Shown here piece after piece: positions 11,511 through 22,306 of a DNA stretch of 64,000 bases. Every line of letters begins with the position of its first letter. Position 1 is the stretch's first letter. The notes beneath the pieces are model-generated. The model saw nothing but the letters and a program-made list of their open reading frames with translations, had not been told where the DNA came from and did no database searches. The position numbers were made by a program, and so were the translations under genes. Source of the stretch: Monodelphis domestica (taxonomy: Eukaryota > Chordata > Mammalia > Didelphimorphia > Didelphidae); assembly GCF_027887165.1 (NCBI RefSeq), contig NC_077228.1, forward strand, positions 107,458,043 to 107,522,042. The letters are read 5' to 3'.

Positions 11511-13194
11511 GAACCTAAACTAGAATGACAGTCAAAGGAGTAGAGAAAAGAGGATAGGTTCAGGAGATAAGATATTGAGGTCATGACACATGCTTGAGTC
11601 CTCTGTTGGCAGAAGGATCTAGTCTAGATAGAACAGTGTGGTTCCTATATTTAGCAACTTCAAAGCCCTTCTTTAGGACATCTCACTTTTTTCATCTCCA
11701 TTTAGGTACCCGCGGGTCTATTTTATCTACTCATGTCAGGTCCTGACATCTGCTTATCTGTTTCCTATCTCTGCACCATCTCCCAAGTTGCTCTGAAAGC
11801 CTACCTGAAGCTTCAATAAAATATCTTCTTTAGGGGTTCATAGACATATCATAGAAAAGTCACTAGAAACCATCTAATCCATTACCCACATTTTACAGAT
11901 AAGGAAACTGAAGCTCATGGGAGTTAAATGGCTTGTCCAAAGTCTGCTAGGTAGCAAATGCCAGAGGTAAGATTTCAACATGGGACCAATGATTAGATCC
12001 AGGGTTCCTTAAAGTATACCATGTTTTCTCTTTTTCCCTTGTTTTTCTCCTTTCTCTAGAGAGTCAATATGGCATGATGGATATTATAAAAGCCGGGTGT
12101 TCACAGCAGAAAGCCCATGATGAGGTAAAAATAGCATTTGATCTGCAGTCAGAGGACCTGGGTTAGCATCTTAGTTCTCGTATTTACTAGTTGCTATTTA
12201 CTTTATTAGCCCTTCTGAGCCTTAGTTTCCTCATCTGTAAAAGAAGGGAATTAGACTAAATGATGTCAAATGGCCTTTTTGGTCTTACACTATGTATTGT
12301 CATGTTCTTTGTTCTACTACTTTCTTTCTATGTGACTTTTGGAAAGTCAGTTATTTTTTCTGGGAATAATAATACCAGCTCTGCCTATTTCCCCATCTAC
12401 TTGCAGTACCAAATATGTTATATATGAAATAATATAGAAAACAATCTATAAAGGGATACTTAAAGGGTAAGATTTCTAAAATTTTATCCCTTTCTCCTCC
12501 TCAATGGCATCTACCTCTGGCCCACCATCATATCTTCCTTCCTTGATGAAGATCCTAATTTCTAGAGGTCACCCCCCTACTGACAGGAAGAAATGGAATG
12601 ATATTCCTGATGCTAGCCTGGAGATAAGGGAAACTCCCAGGATGGTCTTCCTCCCAGTCACTGTCACACAAAGAGAGTTAGGAAGTATCTAGTTTAATAT
12701 TTATGATCCTTTTGCAGTCTGCATTAGTGGAGTGGCAGCCCTCAGAGGGAAGGGTCATTTCTTCAAAAAGTCCAATACTACTTGTAAATTAGAGATACGT
12801 GGTCTATGGATAATATTAAGGGAATTAATCCCAGGTCTCAGAAACAGGGGCAGAAGTGGAAGGAGGAGGGACACAAAGGGGACATGCTTCTTTGGAAATC
12901 TCTCTTCTTTGGGAATAATTCTAAAAACCCTCTTGTCCAGTGACCTTACTGTGTGACTTACTGAACTGAGAAATGGGATGCAGGAGCCTAGGAATCCAGA
13001 AATAACTGGGAAAAAACGCAGGGGAAAAAAGAGAGAAGGGTGAGTGACAACATGGAAGTAGATGGGTTAGGAGTGGAGGCAACCATAATGTAATAGAAAG
13101 AACACTGGTTTGGGGGTTTAGAGGAGCTGGGTTTAGCTCTGTTCATTCCTACCTATGAAGTGGCTTGATATCTCAGCTATCCTGTCCTCATCTG
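11511..13194. other. Non-coding; two MIR-type SINE relics
   Basis: No exon was recognised on either strand. MIR/CORE-type relics occur near 11,865-12,010 (minus, with the 'acagataaggaaactga' core) and 12,085-12,260 (plus, with 'cagaggacctggg' and 'tcctcatctgtaaaa'). The segment 12,480-13,070 looks unique; its ORFs are short and have no recognisable domain. Confidence 0.5.
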
Positions 13195-13551
13195 TAAAAA
13201 TGAATGGATGTAAGGTGGTACCTAAGCATTGTTTTAATTTACATTTATCTAATCAGGAGGGATAAATACATGTGCTTATTGATAGTTTTGATTTCATGTG
13301 AAAACTGCCTATCCATGTTCCTTGACCATTTGTCAATTGGGGAATAGCTTTTTTTTTTTTTTGTAAATTTGATTTAGTTCCTTATATATTTGGGAAATTA
13401 AACCTTTCTACAATAATTTTGTTATAATTTTTTTTTTTTTTGCAATTTGCTGCTTTCCTTCTAATTTTGGTTGCATTGGTTTTGTTTGTACAAAATCTTT
13501 TTAGTATTCAAAGTCATTCATTTTACATTTTGTAACATTCTTTATCTCTTG
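13195..13551 (-). repeat. LINE-1 fragment, left part of the copy hosting the G composite
   Basis: Minus-strand L1 ORF2 C-terminal sequence aligning to 6,305-6,660. It stops exactly at the LTR terminus at 13,552. The same L1 resumes at 30,764 without loss, so a single L1 was split by the 17-kb insertion. Confidence 0.75.
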
Positions 13552-14286
13552 TGTAAGGATAATTTTATAGTTGTGACTTAAAAATCTAAATGAATTTGGT
13601 CACCAGGGAAAATCCCAAATAATAAAATACCCAAGTCAGCTGGAAATTATGGTGAAGAATTGGAGATATGGGGAAGAAATATGGAGAGAAGGAATTAAAG
13701 AGAAGAGAGAGAGAGGGGAAAGAGTTAATTTAAACTGCTCCAGCTCAGGCTGAGCTAGACAGGAGTTAAAGGCATTGGCCAAAGGGGCCTCCCTGAGCCC
13801 AAGGGAAAAGGAAATCAGTCTTACCCAAATCACCACGAGACTGTCTCAAGCAAGCTACCTGAGGGAGCTCCTCCAGGCTGAGTTCCACACCTGAACTGAA
13901 CTCCCAGGCTGCTCATATAGACCTCTTTTTAAAGATCTTTTCTCTTGTGTTACCTCCCCTAAATTTTCACATCTACCAATCACAGCAGATGCTTTTCTCC
14001 AGGACTGCCCATTCTTTAGTTCTCATCTTCTTTGATTAGATTTTTTAGTTCTTAACACTTCTTTGTTAAGTTCACCTTTTGTTAGTTACTTGACCTTTTT
14101 GTGATTAATTTAACCTTTATAGGTACTTAATATCTTTTTGTATTAAGATCTAAAAATAGACTTAGCTTAACATTCTAGCTTCACTATAAGGTGAGAACTA
14201 AGTACCTTCATTTTTCAATCAGAAGATTACAAATTTATCTTCCCCTAAAGTACTGTCTAAGTAGGGTGGAGTAATTTTAAAGTTCA
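13552..14286 (-). repeat. 3' LTR of the minus half (family G)
   Basis: 735 bp, TG...CA. Inverted match to 30,045-30,763. The plus strand shows the R/U5 landmark 'gtcaccagggaaaatccc' also present in related LTRs of the window. Confidence 0.85.
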
Positions 14287-15945
14287 AAATTCCTCATGAT
14301 GATCATTGGGAGACTAGTCTCCCCATTGATCATTTAACATAATCATCTTGTAGTTGTAAAACACTTCTAACTACAGATATAAACAACATTTATTTTCTAA
14401 AAGGAAATTACAATAGTTAGGGAGGAATAGAGAAGAGAGAAAGCAAACCAATGTTTTTCTAGGTGCATTGATAAAAAGCCAAATAAGGGGCAGTCCTCTT
14501 TGGCATAAAAGTGTGCATAATACATGTTCCATCAAACTTCAGTTCAATCAACCCCATCCAACATTCATTCTTGATCTTATTGATGTAGTGTAGGTTTTCT
14601 GACATCTTTCTGCAACAGTTCATTCTCTGGATTTAGGAGTTAGCAAGCTTCTTCCTTGAAGATATTTTCTCGAACAAAAATTTTTCAAAATCTTGGATTT
14701 TTTTTAAACTATAATCCCACCTGAAGTGGGTGTTAAAAAACATCCAGTTCAGCTCAGGATGTATGGTTGAATTATGGGAGTGTATGAGTTAATTATAAAA
14801 AAAAAGAAGATAAAAGGAAAAGAAAAACAACGAAAAACATAAGGAAAGGAAAAAATGGAAAGAAAAAAATTCAAAATAGGCCCTTATTTGGGTTTAATAA
14901 ATTTCTAACAGGCCCTTGTATAGGTCCAATTTAAAGTAGTTTCTATCCCACAAGTCTGTAGGACAGAATGCAGTAATATTTCACTTACCCATTTGCAGCC
15001 AAGACTACAGGAAGTTGCCATAATATAAGAAGAAAAGGAATTAGAATTCTATTTTGATAGGAAAATGTCATTCCATGGTCTGATTTTTTTTTCATTCTCA
15101 GGGATATGGGGAGCCAGGATGATAGTCAAACTTTGGTACTTGTCTGAGTACTTCACAAAGAGTATAGATACAAGGAAGTCCTATGACTTAACATATGTCA
15201 AGTGTCGCAACCTCGAGTCTCACACTAGTTTTTCCTGTGTGTTCTTTTTGGCATTATTCAGGTTAAGTCTGTGCTCCTTGTTTTATCCCATTCCCTAGAA
15301 TCAGACACAAACATTAATCACAGACCCATAACATTGTATCAATAAATGGCAGGTTCCCACAGTTTAAAGCTTTTGGGTATACATTTTTTAGTATAGCAAG
15401 TATATATATATACATGTAACAGTTAAAATTTAGGGAGACTGAGGCAGGTAGAAATTAGCTCTGCAAGGAGTATTATGTTTTTTAGCGGTTTATTAAAGGT
15501 TAAAGATTAAAGAAAATACAGAATAAGAAAAAACACGTGCCTAGGCCAGAGGCCTAGGCCAGATAATCTCACATCACGGAAGCGACGCATCTGCTCCAAA
15601 ACGGAAGTCCAAAAGAGCCCTCAAAAGCCTTTGTAATCAGCTTAAATACCTTCTCGATCTCGCCCACCTCAGAATTCCGTGGGATTACAAAGCATTTTGG
15701 GGAAGTGGAGCAAGGGCTTGTGGGGATTGAAGTCCAGAGTTCAAATCTCAATTTTACATACATATATACATATATATGTATATAACATATTTCTGCAGAA
15801 AAAATAATAATTATATGTACCTTTAGTACAAGAAATGAAAAAAGGAAAAAATCAAATATTCTAATAAAAATAAAAGAAAGGCAATAATAAAAATAAGGGG
15901 GAAAATCATGAACTCAATGTGTTCTTGAAAAACAGTATCTATTTG
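14287..15945 (-). other. 3' internal region of the minus half, noncoding, with a solo LTR inside
   Basis: Follows integrase and precedes the LTR in element orientation. Apart from the LTR at 15,415-15,758 it is colinear with 28,726-30,044. There is no env-like ORF of significant length, so this family appears to have lost env or replaced it with noncoding sequence. Confidence 0.65.
15415..15758 (-). repeat. Solo LTR, 344 bp, of a third ERV family
   Basis: Begins TGTAACAG and ends TTTTACA, with TACA on both sides as a 4-bp target duplication. The corresponding position in the plus half (about 28,930) lacks it, so it inserted after the two halves diverged. Orientation is inferred from 'gcggtttattaaagg' as the inverted polyadenylation region. 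Confidence 0.75.
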
Positions 15946-16475
15946 TGTGAATTTTAAAATCTCCATCTTGCCTGATCTTGTACCCAAAATTGTGCACACC
16001 CACACTATATGGGCATGTGCTAGTCAATGACAAATCAGAAATAAATAACTGCCCACCTGGGCTGTCCTAAGCCAAGCTTGAGCCACCATTGGCATTTGTG
16101 AGGCACAGGAAGTGACGGAGAAAGCAGCCTCTGGAATTCGCTCACTTCCTGTAGATAGGGCTAGACGCCAGTTCGTGCTAGAAGCTTGAGCAAGGTGGAG
16201 GCCTGCATTCCCTTCAGACCAGTCACGTGAGTCAAGGACTGTTTCCTTCTCTACCTTGACCCTTTTGGGCCCAACTCCCTCTGGCTCCCTGCCAGAGGTT
16301 CCCTTTTCTCCTCTCTACTTCTCTACCTCTCCCTTTTCTTATTCCCATTGTGATTAAACCCACCATAAATTCCATTCTGACTTGAGTGTTTCATTTTAGG
16401 AATTTCATAAGTAAATTCCTTGGTGGCCACAGTTTTAATATAACAATCTTAAAAGGTGAAATTTTCACTACAACA
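15946..16475 (+). repeat. Solo LTR of a family-G relative
   Basis: 530 bp starting TGTGAATTTTAAAATC and ending CTACAACA, flanked by TTTG at 15,942-15,945 and 16,476-16,479. The empty site is visible in the inverted copy near 28,765. The plus strand carries 'gtgattaaacccacc' upstream of the R/U5 landmark 'ccttggtggccac'. Confidence 0.8.
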
Positions 16476-16479
16476 TTTG

Positions 16480-17440
16480 TCAATGGATTATTATCTCCAA
16501 TGCATGTATAGGATATAGTCAATCAGTCTCAACAGAAGATGCCCTCTTCACATGTGAGCAATGAATCCAAGAGTCCTTCTCTCAAATCTTTATAGATGTT
16601 GGAGTAGTCAACAATATTTGGAATGGCCCTTCCCAGCAAGGCTGAGTTGCTCCAGTATGCTGGAAATTCTTAATATACACTTTGTCTCCTGGGTTCAGGT
16701 CATGAAGAGAAAAATCTAGTGGTCCAGCTTGTACTATAGTTCCAGATTCATGAAGTTCATGCAGTTTGTGCTATATTTCCTGTATATAGGAAGCAATAGT
16801 AGTATCCCTCCCTAACAGTGATGTATATGCAGGGGAGAAAAATTTAGATGGTATAGGCAGATGTCCAAAAAACATCTCAAATGGTGAGATGTGTAGGTCT
16901 CCTCTAGGCCTAATTCTAAGATAAAATAGGGCCATAGGGAGAATTTCAGGCCATTTTAAATGTATCTCAGTTCATAATTTTCCAGTCATAGTTTTAAGTT
17001 CTTTATTCATTCTTTCAACTTGGCCTGAGCTCTGGGGATCATATGGAAGATGGAATTTGGGAGTTATCCCTAAGCAAGAATATATTTGATATAGGACAGA
17101 ATCAGTAAAATGACTTCCTCTATCTGAATCAATATGTGCTGGCAGGCCAAAGTGAGGAATAATTTCTTTTAAAAGCACCTTAGCAACAAAAGCCACTGTG
17201 GCTCGGGTTGCAGGAAATGCTTCCAGCCATTTGGTCAGTTGATCTACTATGACTAGACAAAATTTATAATGTCCAGCCTTTGGCATTATTATGAAACCTA
17301 TCTGTAGTTGCTCAAAAGGTGTGTAAGCCAGAGGACGCCCTCCAAAGTCTTTGCCATGAAATGCATATTGGTTATATGGTTGGTAGGTAGAGCAGGCTGT
17401 ACACACTTTAGAGGCTATAGTAGTTATTTTAAACATTCCT
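16480..17440 (-). pseudogene. Family-G integrase (DDE core plus C-terminal domain), broken
   Basis: An open stretch of 154 codons at 17,436-16,972 gives a gammaretrovirus-like integrase core. The three acidic residues are seen in LVIVDQLTKWLEAFP, in HIDSDRGSHF and in SSGQVERMNKEL. A CTACS before the core is the end of the zinc-binding domain. The C-terminal domain continues to about 16,520 (PGDKVYIKNFQH, then CWEGPFQILLTTPT, a GPY/F-type motif) after a stop or frame change. In viral replication integrase inserts the cDNA. This copy is dead: the core has few breaks, but it joins almost directly to protease, with RT and RNase H deleted. Confidence 0.85.
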
Positions 17441-17561
17441 CAGGTACTTCCAATGATAAGGAACCATCTTGGGAGCAAGTTATTGTGGCTCTGAGTTTGC
17501 ATTGAAGGTCCCTGCCCAGCAAATTTAAAGGGGAGTCAGGCATCAAAAGGAATAACTCTCT
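17441..17561 (-). pseudogene. Family-G protease, C-terminal part
   Basis: The minus strand encodes SPLNLLGRDLQCKL, matching the LLGRD signature at the end of retroviral proteases. It is separated from the N-terminal part at 18,239-18,380 by the solo LTR at 17,566-18,234. Confidence 0.65.
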
Positions 17562-17565
17562 GGGG

Positions 17566-18234
17566 TGTGATGGTGAAAATTTCACCTTTAAAGATTGTTA
17601 TAATATTAATTTATGGCGACCAAGGAATTTACTTATGAAATTCCTAAAAATGAAACACTCAAGTCAGAACGGAGTTTGTGGTGGTTTAATCACAATGGGA
17701 GTAAGAAAGGGAGAGGGAGAGAAGGAGAGAGGGGAAACGGGAAAGGGGTTACTCAACCTCTGGCCAAGGCAGAGGGAGATTAGGCCCAAAGGGGCCAAGG
17801 TAGAAAAGAAGAATCAGTCCTTGACTCACGTGATCGATCTCAAGGGAAGCTGTCTGCAGGCCTCCTCCCTGCTCAAGCTCCTAGCACGAACTCCCGTCTT
17901 GCTCTGTCCCCAGGAAGTGAGCTAATTCCAGAGGCTGTTCCCTACCTCACTTCCTGTGCTTCACAAGTCCCAATGGTGGCTCTAGCTTGACCTAGGACTG
18001 CCCAGAGGTCTGTCCTTTTTTTGCACATGTCTGTTGAGGGCCATATTCTCAAATAATTAAATCTTGAGTTTTGCTGCAGCCCTTCCTAATCTTTACCTGA
18101 GTAGGGTGGAGACTGCAGTTTCCAAGACCTGACTCTGTTACTCCAAGTATCTTAATTGTCATTGATCAGGAAATAGCTAAATCCCATCCTCCAAAGAATG
18201 GTCTGAACAGGGTGGAGTAGTTTTGAAATTCACA
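17566..18234 (-). repeat. Solo LTR inside the protease region
   Basis: 669 bp from TGTGATGGTG to AAATTCACA, flanked by GGGG at 17,562-17,565 and 18,235-18,238, a perfect 4-bp duplication. On the minus strand the U3 starts TGTGAATTTCAAAAC, like the other family-G-type LTRs. Confidence 0.8.
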
Positions 18235-18238
18235 GGGG

Positions 18239-18380
18239 TATTCCTGACACTCCCATTACACTCTCTGAGCCAACAGAATAAAGATGTAAATCAGGTGTAC
18301 TCTTCAATACAGCCCTGGAAGCTCCAGTGTCTAAAAGACAATCATAATAGGTGTTATCCATCTTTAAGGAACATGAGGTT
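18239..18380 (-). pseudogene. Family-G protease, active-site part
   Basis: The minus strand reads YYDCLLDTGASRAVLK, the aspartic-protease active site (DTGA) of retroviruses, after a short leader. The rest of the protease lies beyond the solo LTR. The domain is under half of one retroviral protease subunit here and is interrupted. Confidence 0.75.
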
Positions 18381-18599
18381 CATTAGTATGGGGGGGCAGC
18401 GGATAGGGACAATGAGTAGTAGGATATCAGGGTCTGGAAAATCAAAGGTTGTATCTTCTGATTCCTGTGCTCCAGCCCTTCCCAACACCTTCATTGTATT
18501 TGGGAAGTTCTTTGGGCACCCCCCTGAAGGGCACCCCCATGAGGGGCATTAGCACCTCGAGTATTTTTTGGACAAGCACCATTTTTTATATATTGTTGT

Positions 18600-19215
18600 T
18601 GGGTATTGTGTTGGGTATTATCACTTTCCTAATTTGGAGCACTGCAATTATTTTCCCAATTTCTATTTCTATAATTTTGATTTCTAAAATTTTGATTTCT
18701 ATAGTCATTAAAGTTATTTCTATCAGTTCTAAAATTGTGATTTCTATGATCATTATCATAGTCATTTCTATAGTTATTATTTCTTTTTTTTAAACCCTTA
18801 CCTTCCATCTTCGAGTCAATACTATGTATTGGCTCCAAGACAGAAGAGTGGTAAGGGCTAGGTAATGGGGGTCAAATGACTTGCCCAGGGTCACACAGCT
18901 GGGAAGTGTCTGAGGTCAGATTGAACCTAGGACCTCCCATCTCTAGGCCTGGCTCTCAATCTACTGTGCTACCCAGATGCCCCCTATAGTTATTATTTCT
19001 AAAGGTGTTAATATTCTTTTTTTCCCATAGCCAGCTCCTACAGACCATCATTACATGGCTTCTCCTCCCACCAAAAAGGCATGTTACTGATTTACCTGTG
19101 GATTCCTGCAAAGGGGTTATGGTCTCTCCCTTATTTTTCAATTGTCCCTTTAACATTTCAGTTTCTTTCATTAAGTCTTCTACTGAAGTATTGTGTTCCT
19201 CAGGTCTTTTTACAT
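18600..19215 (-). pseudogene. Family-G gag nucleocapsid, with SINE inserted
   Basis: An unusual Asn/Arg/Tyr-rich tail (repeats such as YRNRN, HRNHNFR, DYDNDH) follows a zinc knuckle that reads CLFGGRRSHVMMVC. The second Cys of the CCHC motif has become Gly; the plus half at 21,188 keeps it (CLFCGKRGHVMMIC). The segment is broken by the SINE at 18,785-18,983. In element order this precedes protease, as expected. Confidence 0.7.
18785..18983 (-). repeat. Marsupial tRNA-derived SINE with perfect 17-bp target duplication
   Basis: Full-length SINE in reverse, with its A-rich end on the left (poly-T then 'aacccttaccttcc'). CTATAGTTATTATTTCT occurs at 18,768-18,784 and again at 18,984-19,000, marking an L1-mobilised insertion into the nucleocapsid region. 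Confidence 0.9.
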
Positions 19216-19339
19216 GACTTTTACAAACATAGTTTGGCTAATCCACGAAGTTTGTGACCAGGACCCTCAAATTTCTGTGAAATTTCTTTCCTTTCTCTCT
19301 TTATTGCTTGCTCAAATCAGTCAGTTTTGTTAAACAGCT
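19216..19339. other. Centre of the inverted composite
   Basis: The left half runs out inside gag (capsid C-terminal part, minus) and the right half starts inside the 5' leader (plus). Neither LTR nor PBS is present at the junction; the exact switch point is not determinable by eye. Confidence 0.5.
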
Positions 19340-19531
19340 TATTCAGCTTCAAAACATAGCTGCTAGAGCAGGTGAGTAAAAAATATTTTTATTTCTCTCT
19401 TTTCTCCTTAATCTTAATTAGGAGTAAGGGAAACCTGGGGAGAGTTCTGGACCTTGTCCTGCTCCCCATGTGTTTTGTGAAGCTTGCTAGGGAAATTTAC
19501 AAGATAAGACCCTTGGCAGTAGAGCCATCTA
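19340..19531 (+). other. 5' leader of the plus half (family G)
   Basis: Plus-strand sequence around 19,410-19,490 matches the reverse complement of 38,815-38,890, which lies next to an LTR of the same family. This marks it as the untranslated leader between PBS and gag. The 5' LTR and PBS themselves are missing. Confidence 0.6.
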
Positions 19532-20173
19532 GTGACAAAAGGCAAACTTACAGACAACTTAATGTTTGACTTTAGAAATATGGGGTTACAGCCAGTTCAC
19601 AACTTAGTTAACAACTGGCTTTTCAGACTTTTCAGTAAATACATTGTTCTTTTTACAGTGCAAACATTGTTATTTGTCTATTTCATAATCCCAGACTATG
19701 TATGGCAATGGATATACTCCACACTGCTCTTGGTTGGGATTTTAATTCTTGCAGCTGTAATATTGTGTCTATTTTTTTCTAAGAGAAAACTGGAAAATAC
19801 CATACATAAACTAGAGAATCATATAAGAGATTCAGGCCAGTCTCCCCTTGAAAAACCCATTTTCCAGTCAAACTGACCAATTGTTACTTTTACTACTCAA
19901 CAAAATGTGGAACTAAATACTCAGTTTGAGTTTATAGAGGAAAGTTTGGGGGAGCTCATAACTTTTATGAAAAGCACTAAAAAGGACTTGGTAACATCAC
20001 AGAATAGGAGTGACTTATCTCTCCATACTTCTTCATTATCAGAATCTCTGTCCCACCCTGCTCTGGACAATATGGCTCCTAGTTCACAAACATGCCCCTC
20101 CCACACCCAACTTACTACTATGCAACCCATTCCTCCCCCACCCATACTGACCACTGCAACCCCTCCACCCTAA
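19532..20173 (+). pseudogene. Family-G gag N-terminal part with two hydrophobic segments
   Basis: The first ORF (114 codons, 19,532-19,876) has two hydrophobic stretches (about residues 35-58 and 62-84, including YIVLFTVQTLLFVYF and LLLVGILILAAVILCLFF), a basic patch and a short helical segment. One in-frame TGA (19,874-19,876) separates it from the next stretch in the same frame (19,877-20,173), which is Ser/Thr/Pro rich and ends in PPPPILTTATPPP. The position between leader and capsid is that of matrix. Hydrophobic membrane segments are not usual in matrix but resemble an N-terminal membrane anchor such as glycosylated Gag has. Function is inferred only. Confidence 0.55.
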
Positions 20174-21160
20174 GTTTACACTTAAGTTCATATCCTACTC
20201 ATGCCTCCAACCCTAACCCCTCTGCATCCTTTCCCCCAGATACTGACCCTTCTTCCTTTGCCCCTCCTTCCCACCCTGCCCAATTAAATTCCCATACCCT
20301 TCTTACCTCTGATCTTTCTGGCAATATGGGACAGTAATAAACCCTCTCCCTCAGTGTACCCAACCCTTCCCTTTCTCATACCTACCCCATTGAGAGTGGA
20401 GCAAGAAGCCTAGAAACAGAAACAGGAGTGCCAAATAATTCAGATAGTTTATTTCCAGTTTATTTCCTTTAAGGGAAGTACCCACTTTTAATAAAAATGG
20501 GAACTTGGTATCTATAAGACACCATAAACTTTTTAATCCTGAAGATTTAAATAAATTTAAGGAAGATCTTCCATCATTTGAAGAAGAACCAATATTAATT
20601 ATAAAAAGATTAGAGAACATATTCAGAACTTTTGACCCCACTTGGATGAATGTTGAAAACTTATTAGAAAAATTTCTGACAGAGAGAGAAAAATATTGTC
20701 ATTTCTCTGGCTAATCTGAAGTGAGGTAGAGGAGCAAATTATTGGCCAACTGAAAATCCACATTGGAACCCCAATGTTGAAATAGATCACACAAAACTAA
20801 ACCAGGCCAGAGAAGCATTATTGACAGCCACGAGAGCTTGCTCTAATAGACCTGGAAAATGGTTAAAATTTGAAAGAACCCGACAAGTTTATGGACAAAC
20901 TTATTGACATAGGAAATACATATATGGACCTTGATTTATCCAGAGAAAGGGACATTAGGCAAATATGTAGGCAATTCGTTGAGAATTTTTGTTCAGTGGT
21001 AGAAGACTACTTTAAACTAGCTGTCCTAATTGGGACTCTATGAACCTCGAAGATTTGAGGAGAGTAGCAGCCTATAAGGGTCATGTAAAAAGACCCGAGG
21101 AACACAATACATCAGTGGAAGACTTAAAGAAAGAAATTGAAATGTTAAAGGGACAATTAA
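20174..21160 (+). pseudogene. Family-G gag capsid, broken
   Basis: A piece at 20,505-20,714 encodes LFNPEDLNKFKEDLPSFEEEP and RTFDPTWMNVENLLEKFL, which aligns loosely with the capsid of family N at 9,909-10,259. Further frame-shifted capsid sequence runs to about 21,160, ending with HVKRPEEHNTS, also seen in reverse in the left half near 19,200. The proline-rich spacer lies upstream. Confidence 0.55.
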
Positions 21161-21379
21161 AAAAATAAGGGAGAGACCATAGCCCCTTTGCAGGAATCCA
21201 CAGATAAATCATTAACATGCCTTTTCTGTGGGAAGAGAGGCCATGTAATGATGATCTGTAGGAGCTGGCTATGGGAAAAAAGGAATAATAACACCTTTAG
21301 AAATAACTATAGAATTGACTATGATAATGATCATAGAAATCACAATTTTAGAACTGATAGAAACAACCATAATGACTAT
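21161..21379 (+). pseudogene. Family-G nucleocapsid, cut by family-N insertion
   Basis: An intact CCHC zinc knuckle CLFCGKRGHVMMIC is followed by an Asn/Arg-rich tail. The frame ends at 21,379, where the LTR of N2 starts; the tail resumes at 27,990 (RNKNFRNQNYRN-type sequence). CTAT occurs on both sides (21,376-21,379 and 27,990-27,993), consistent with a 4-bp target duplication. Confidence 0.75.
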
Positions 21380-22306
21380 TGTAATAAAGAGTAAACTGAC
21401 TGGAAACTGCTACTTGTTGAAATAGAGAATGGTAAACTGAGGGGAACCTGTTTCTTTACAATGACTATTGTTCTCTGGCTTTAACTTGAGTGAGAGCTGC
21501 TACAGGGACCTGAACCTGCTTATTTGTAAGGGATGTAGGAATGACAAATGCTGAGGGATGCCACCATACAGGGATACTGGTACACTGATGACTGCTTATA
21601 AAGGAATGCCCTGGGGTTTACTCTGGGGTTTGCCTATTGATCCCCACTGATTGCTGATGGATCAATCTATTTCCTAACCCCCTTCCTCCCTCTCTCCCTC
21701 CCTTAACCAACCTCTCCCTTTTGCCTCCCTCGCCTCCCAAATCTTCTTGAAGTCTTTGCTTCTTCCCTCCCTCCTGAGTGAATTATAAAGATACTCCAGT
21801 TGTTTTCTCAGTCATGGGGTTTATTGGGATAACAGGATGGGAAACTGAGGTAAGAGGGATGAGGAAATACCTAATCTAAATGAGGTAAAATTGAGGGTTT
21901 GGGGAGTCATAAGTGTGACTTTTAGACAGTTAGGGAGATGGCAGTCAATGTTTGAATCCTCTTTCTTCTTCTTTACAAATCAGCCAGATCTCTCAGCTTA
22001 ACCCCAGAAAGAAACAAAGTTCAAAGTCTATCCTTTTCTCCTGGCCAGCTCAACTCTCTTATAGACCACTAACTCAAAAGCTTCTCCCCTGGTCAGTTTA
22101 CACTGCTCAGACGCAGAGAGATCAATACCAAGTCCCATAAGCCAATTTTTTTCTCCCCCCAGGGTCCTTTCATCCAGCTTCAAACCTCCAAGGAGAGAGT
22201 CAGAGACAAAGTCCCCTCCCTCTGTCAGCTCAACTGCCAAAAACTGGGGACATTCCATTGGAACCCTGGTTCTTGCATTCTTGCATCTTGGTCCACAAGT
22301 CCTGCA
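21380..22306 (-). repeat. 3' LTR of N2
   Basis: 927 bp, TGTAATAAAG...CCTGCA. It abuts a purine-rich tract on the element strand (AAAAGGGGAGAGAGG at 22,309-22,323). 'tggggtttattggg' gives the inverted AATAAA. Longer than the N1 LTR and only partly alike, so a different subfamily. Confidence 0.7.

Noticed and set aside
12504..12956. Search for upstream renin-like exons for the plus-strand copy
   Set aside because: Open frames here show no aspartic-protease motif (no DTGSS, no flap Tyr); treated as unique noncoding DNA.
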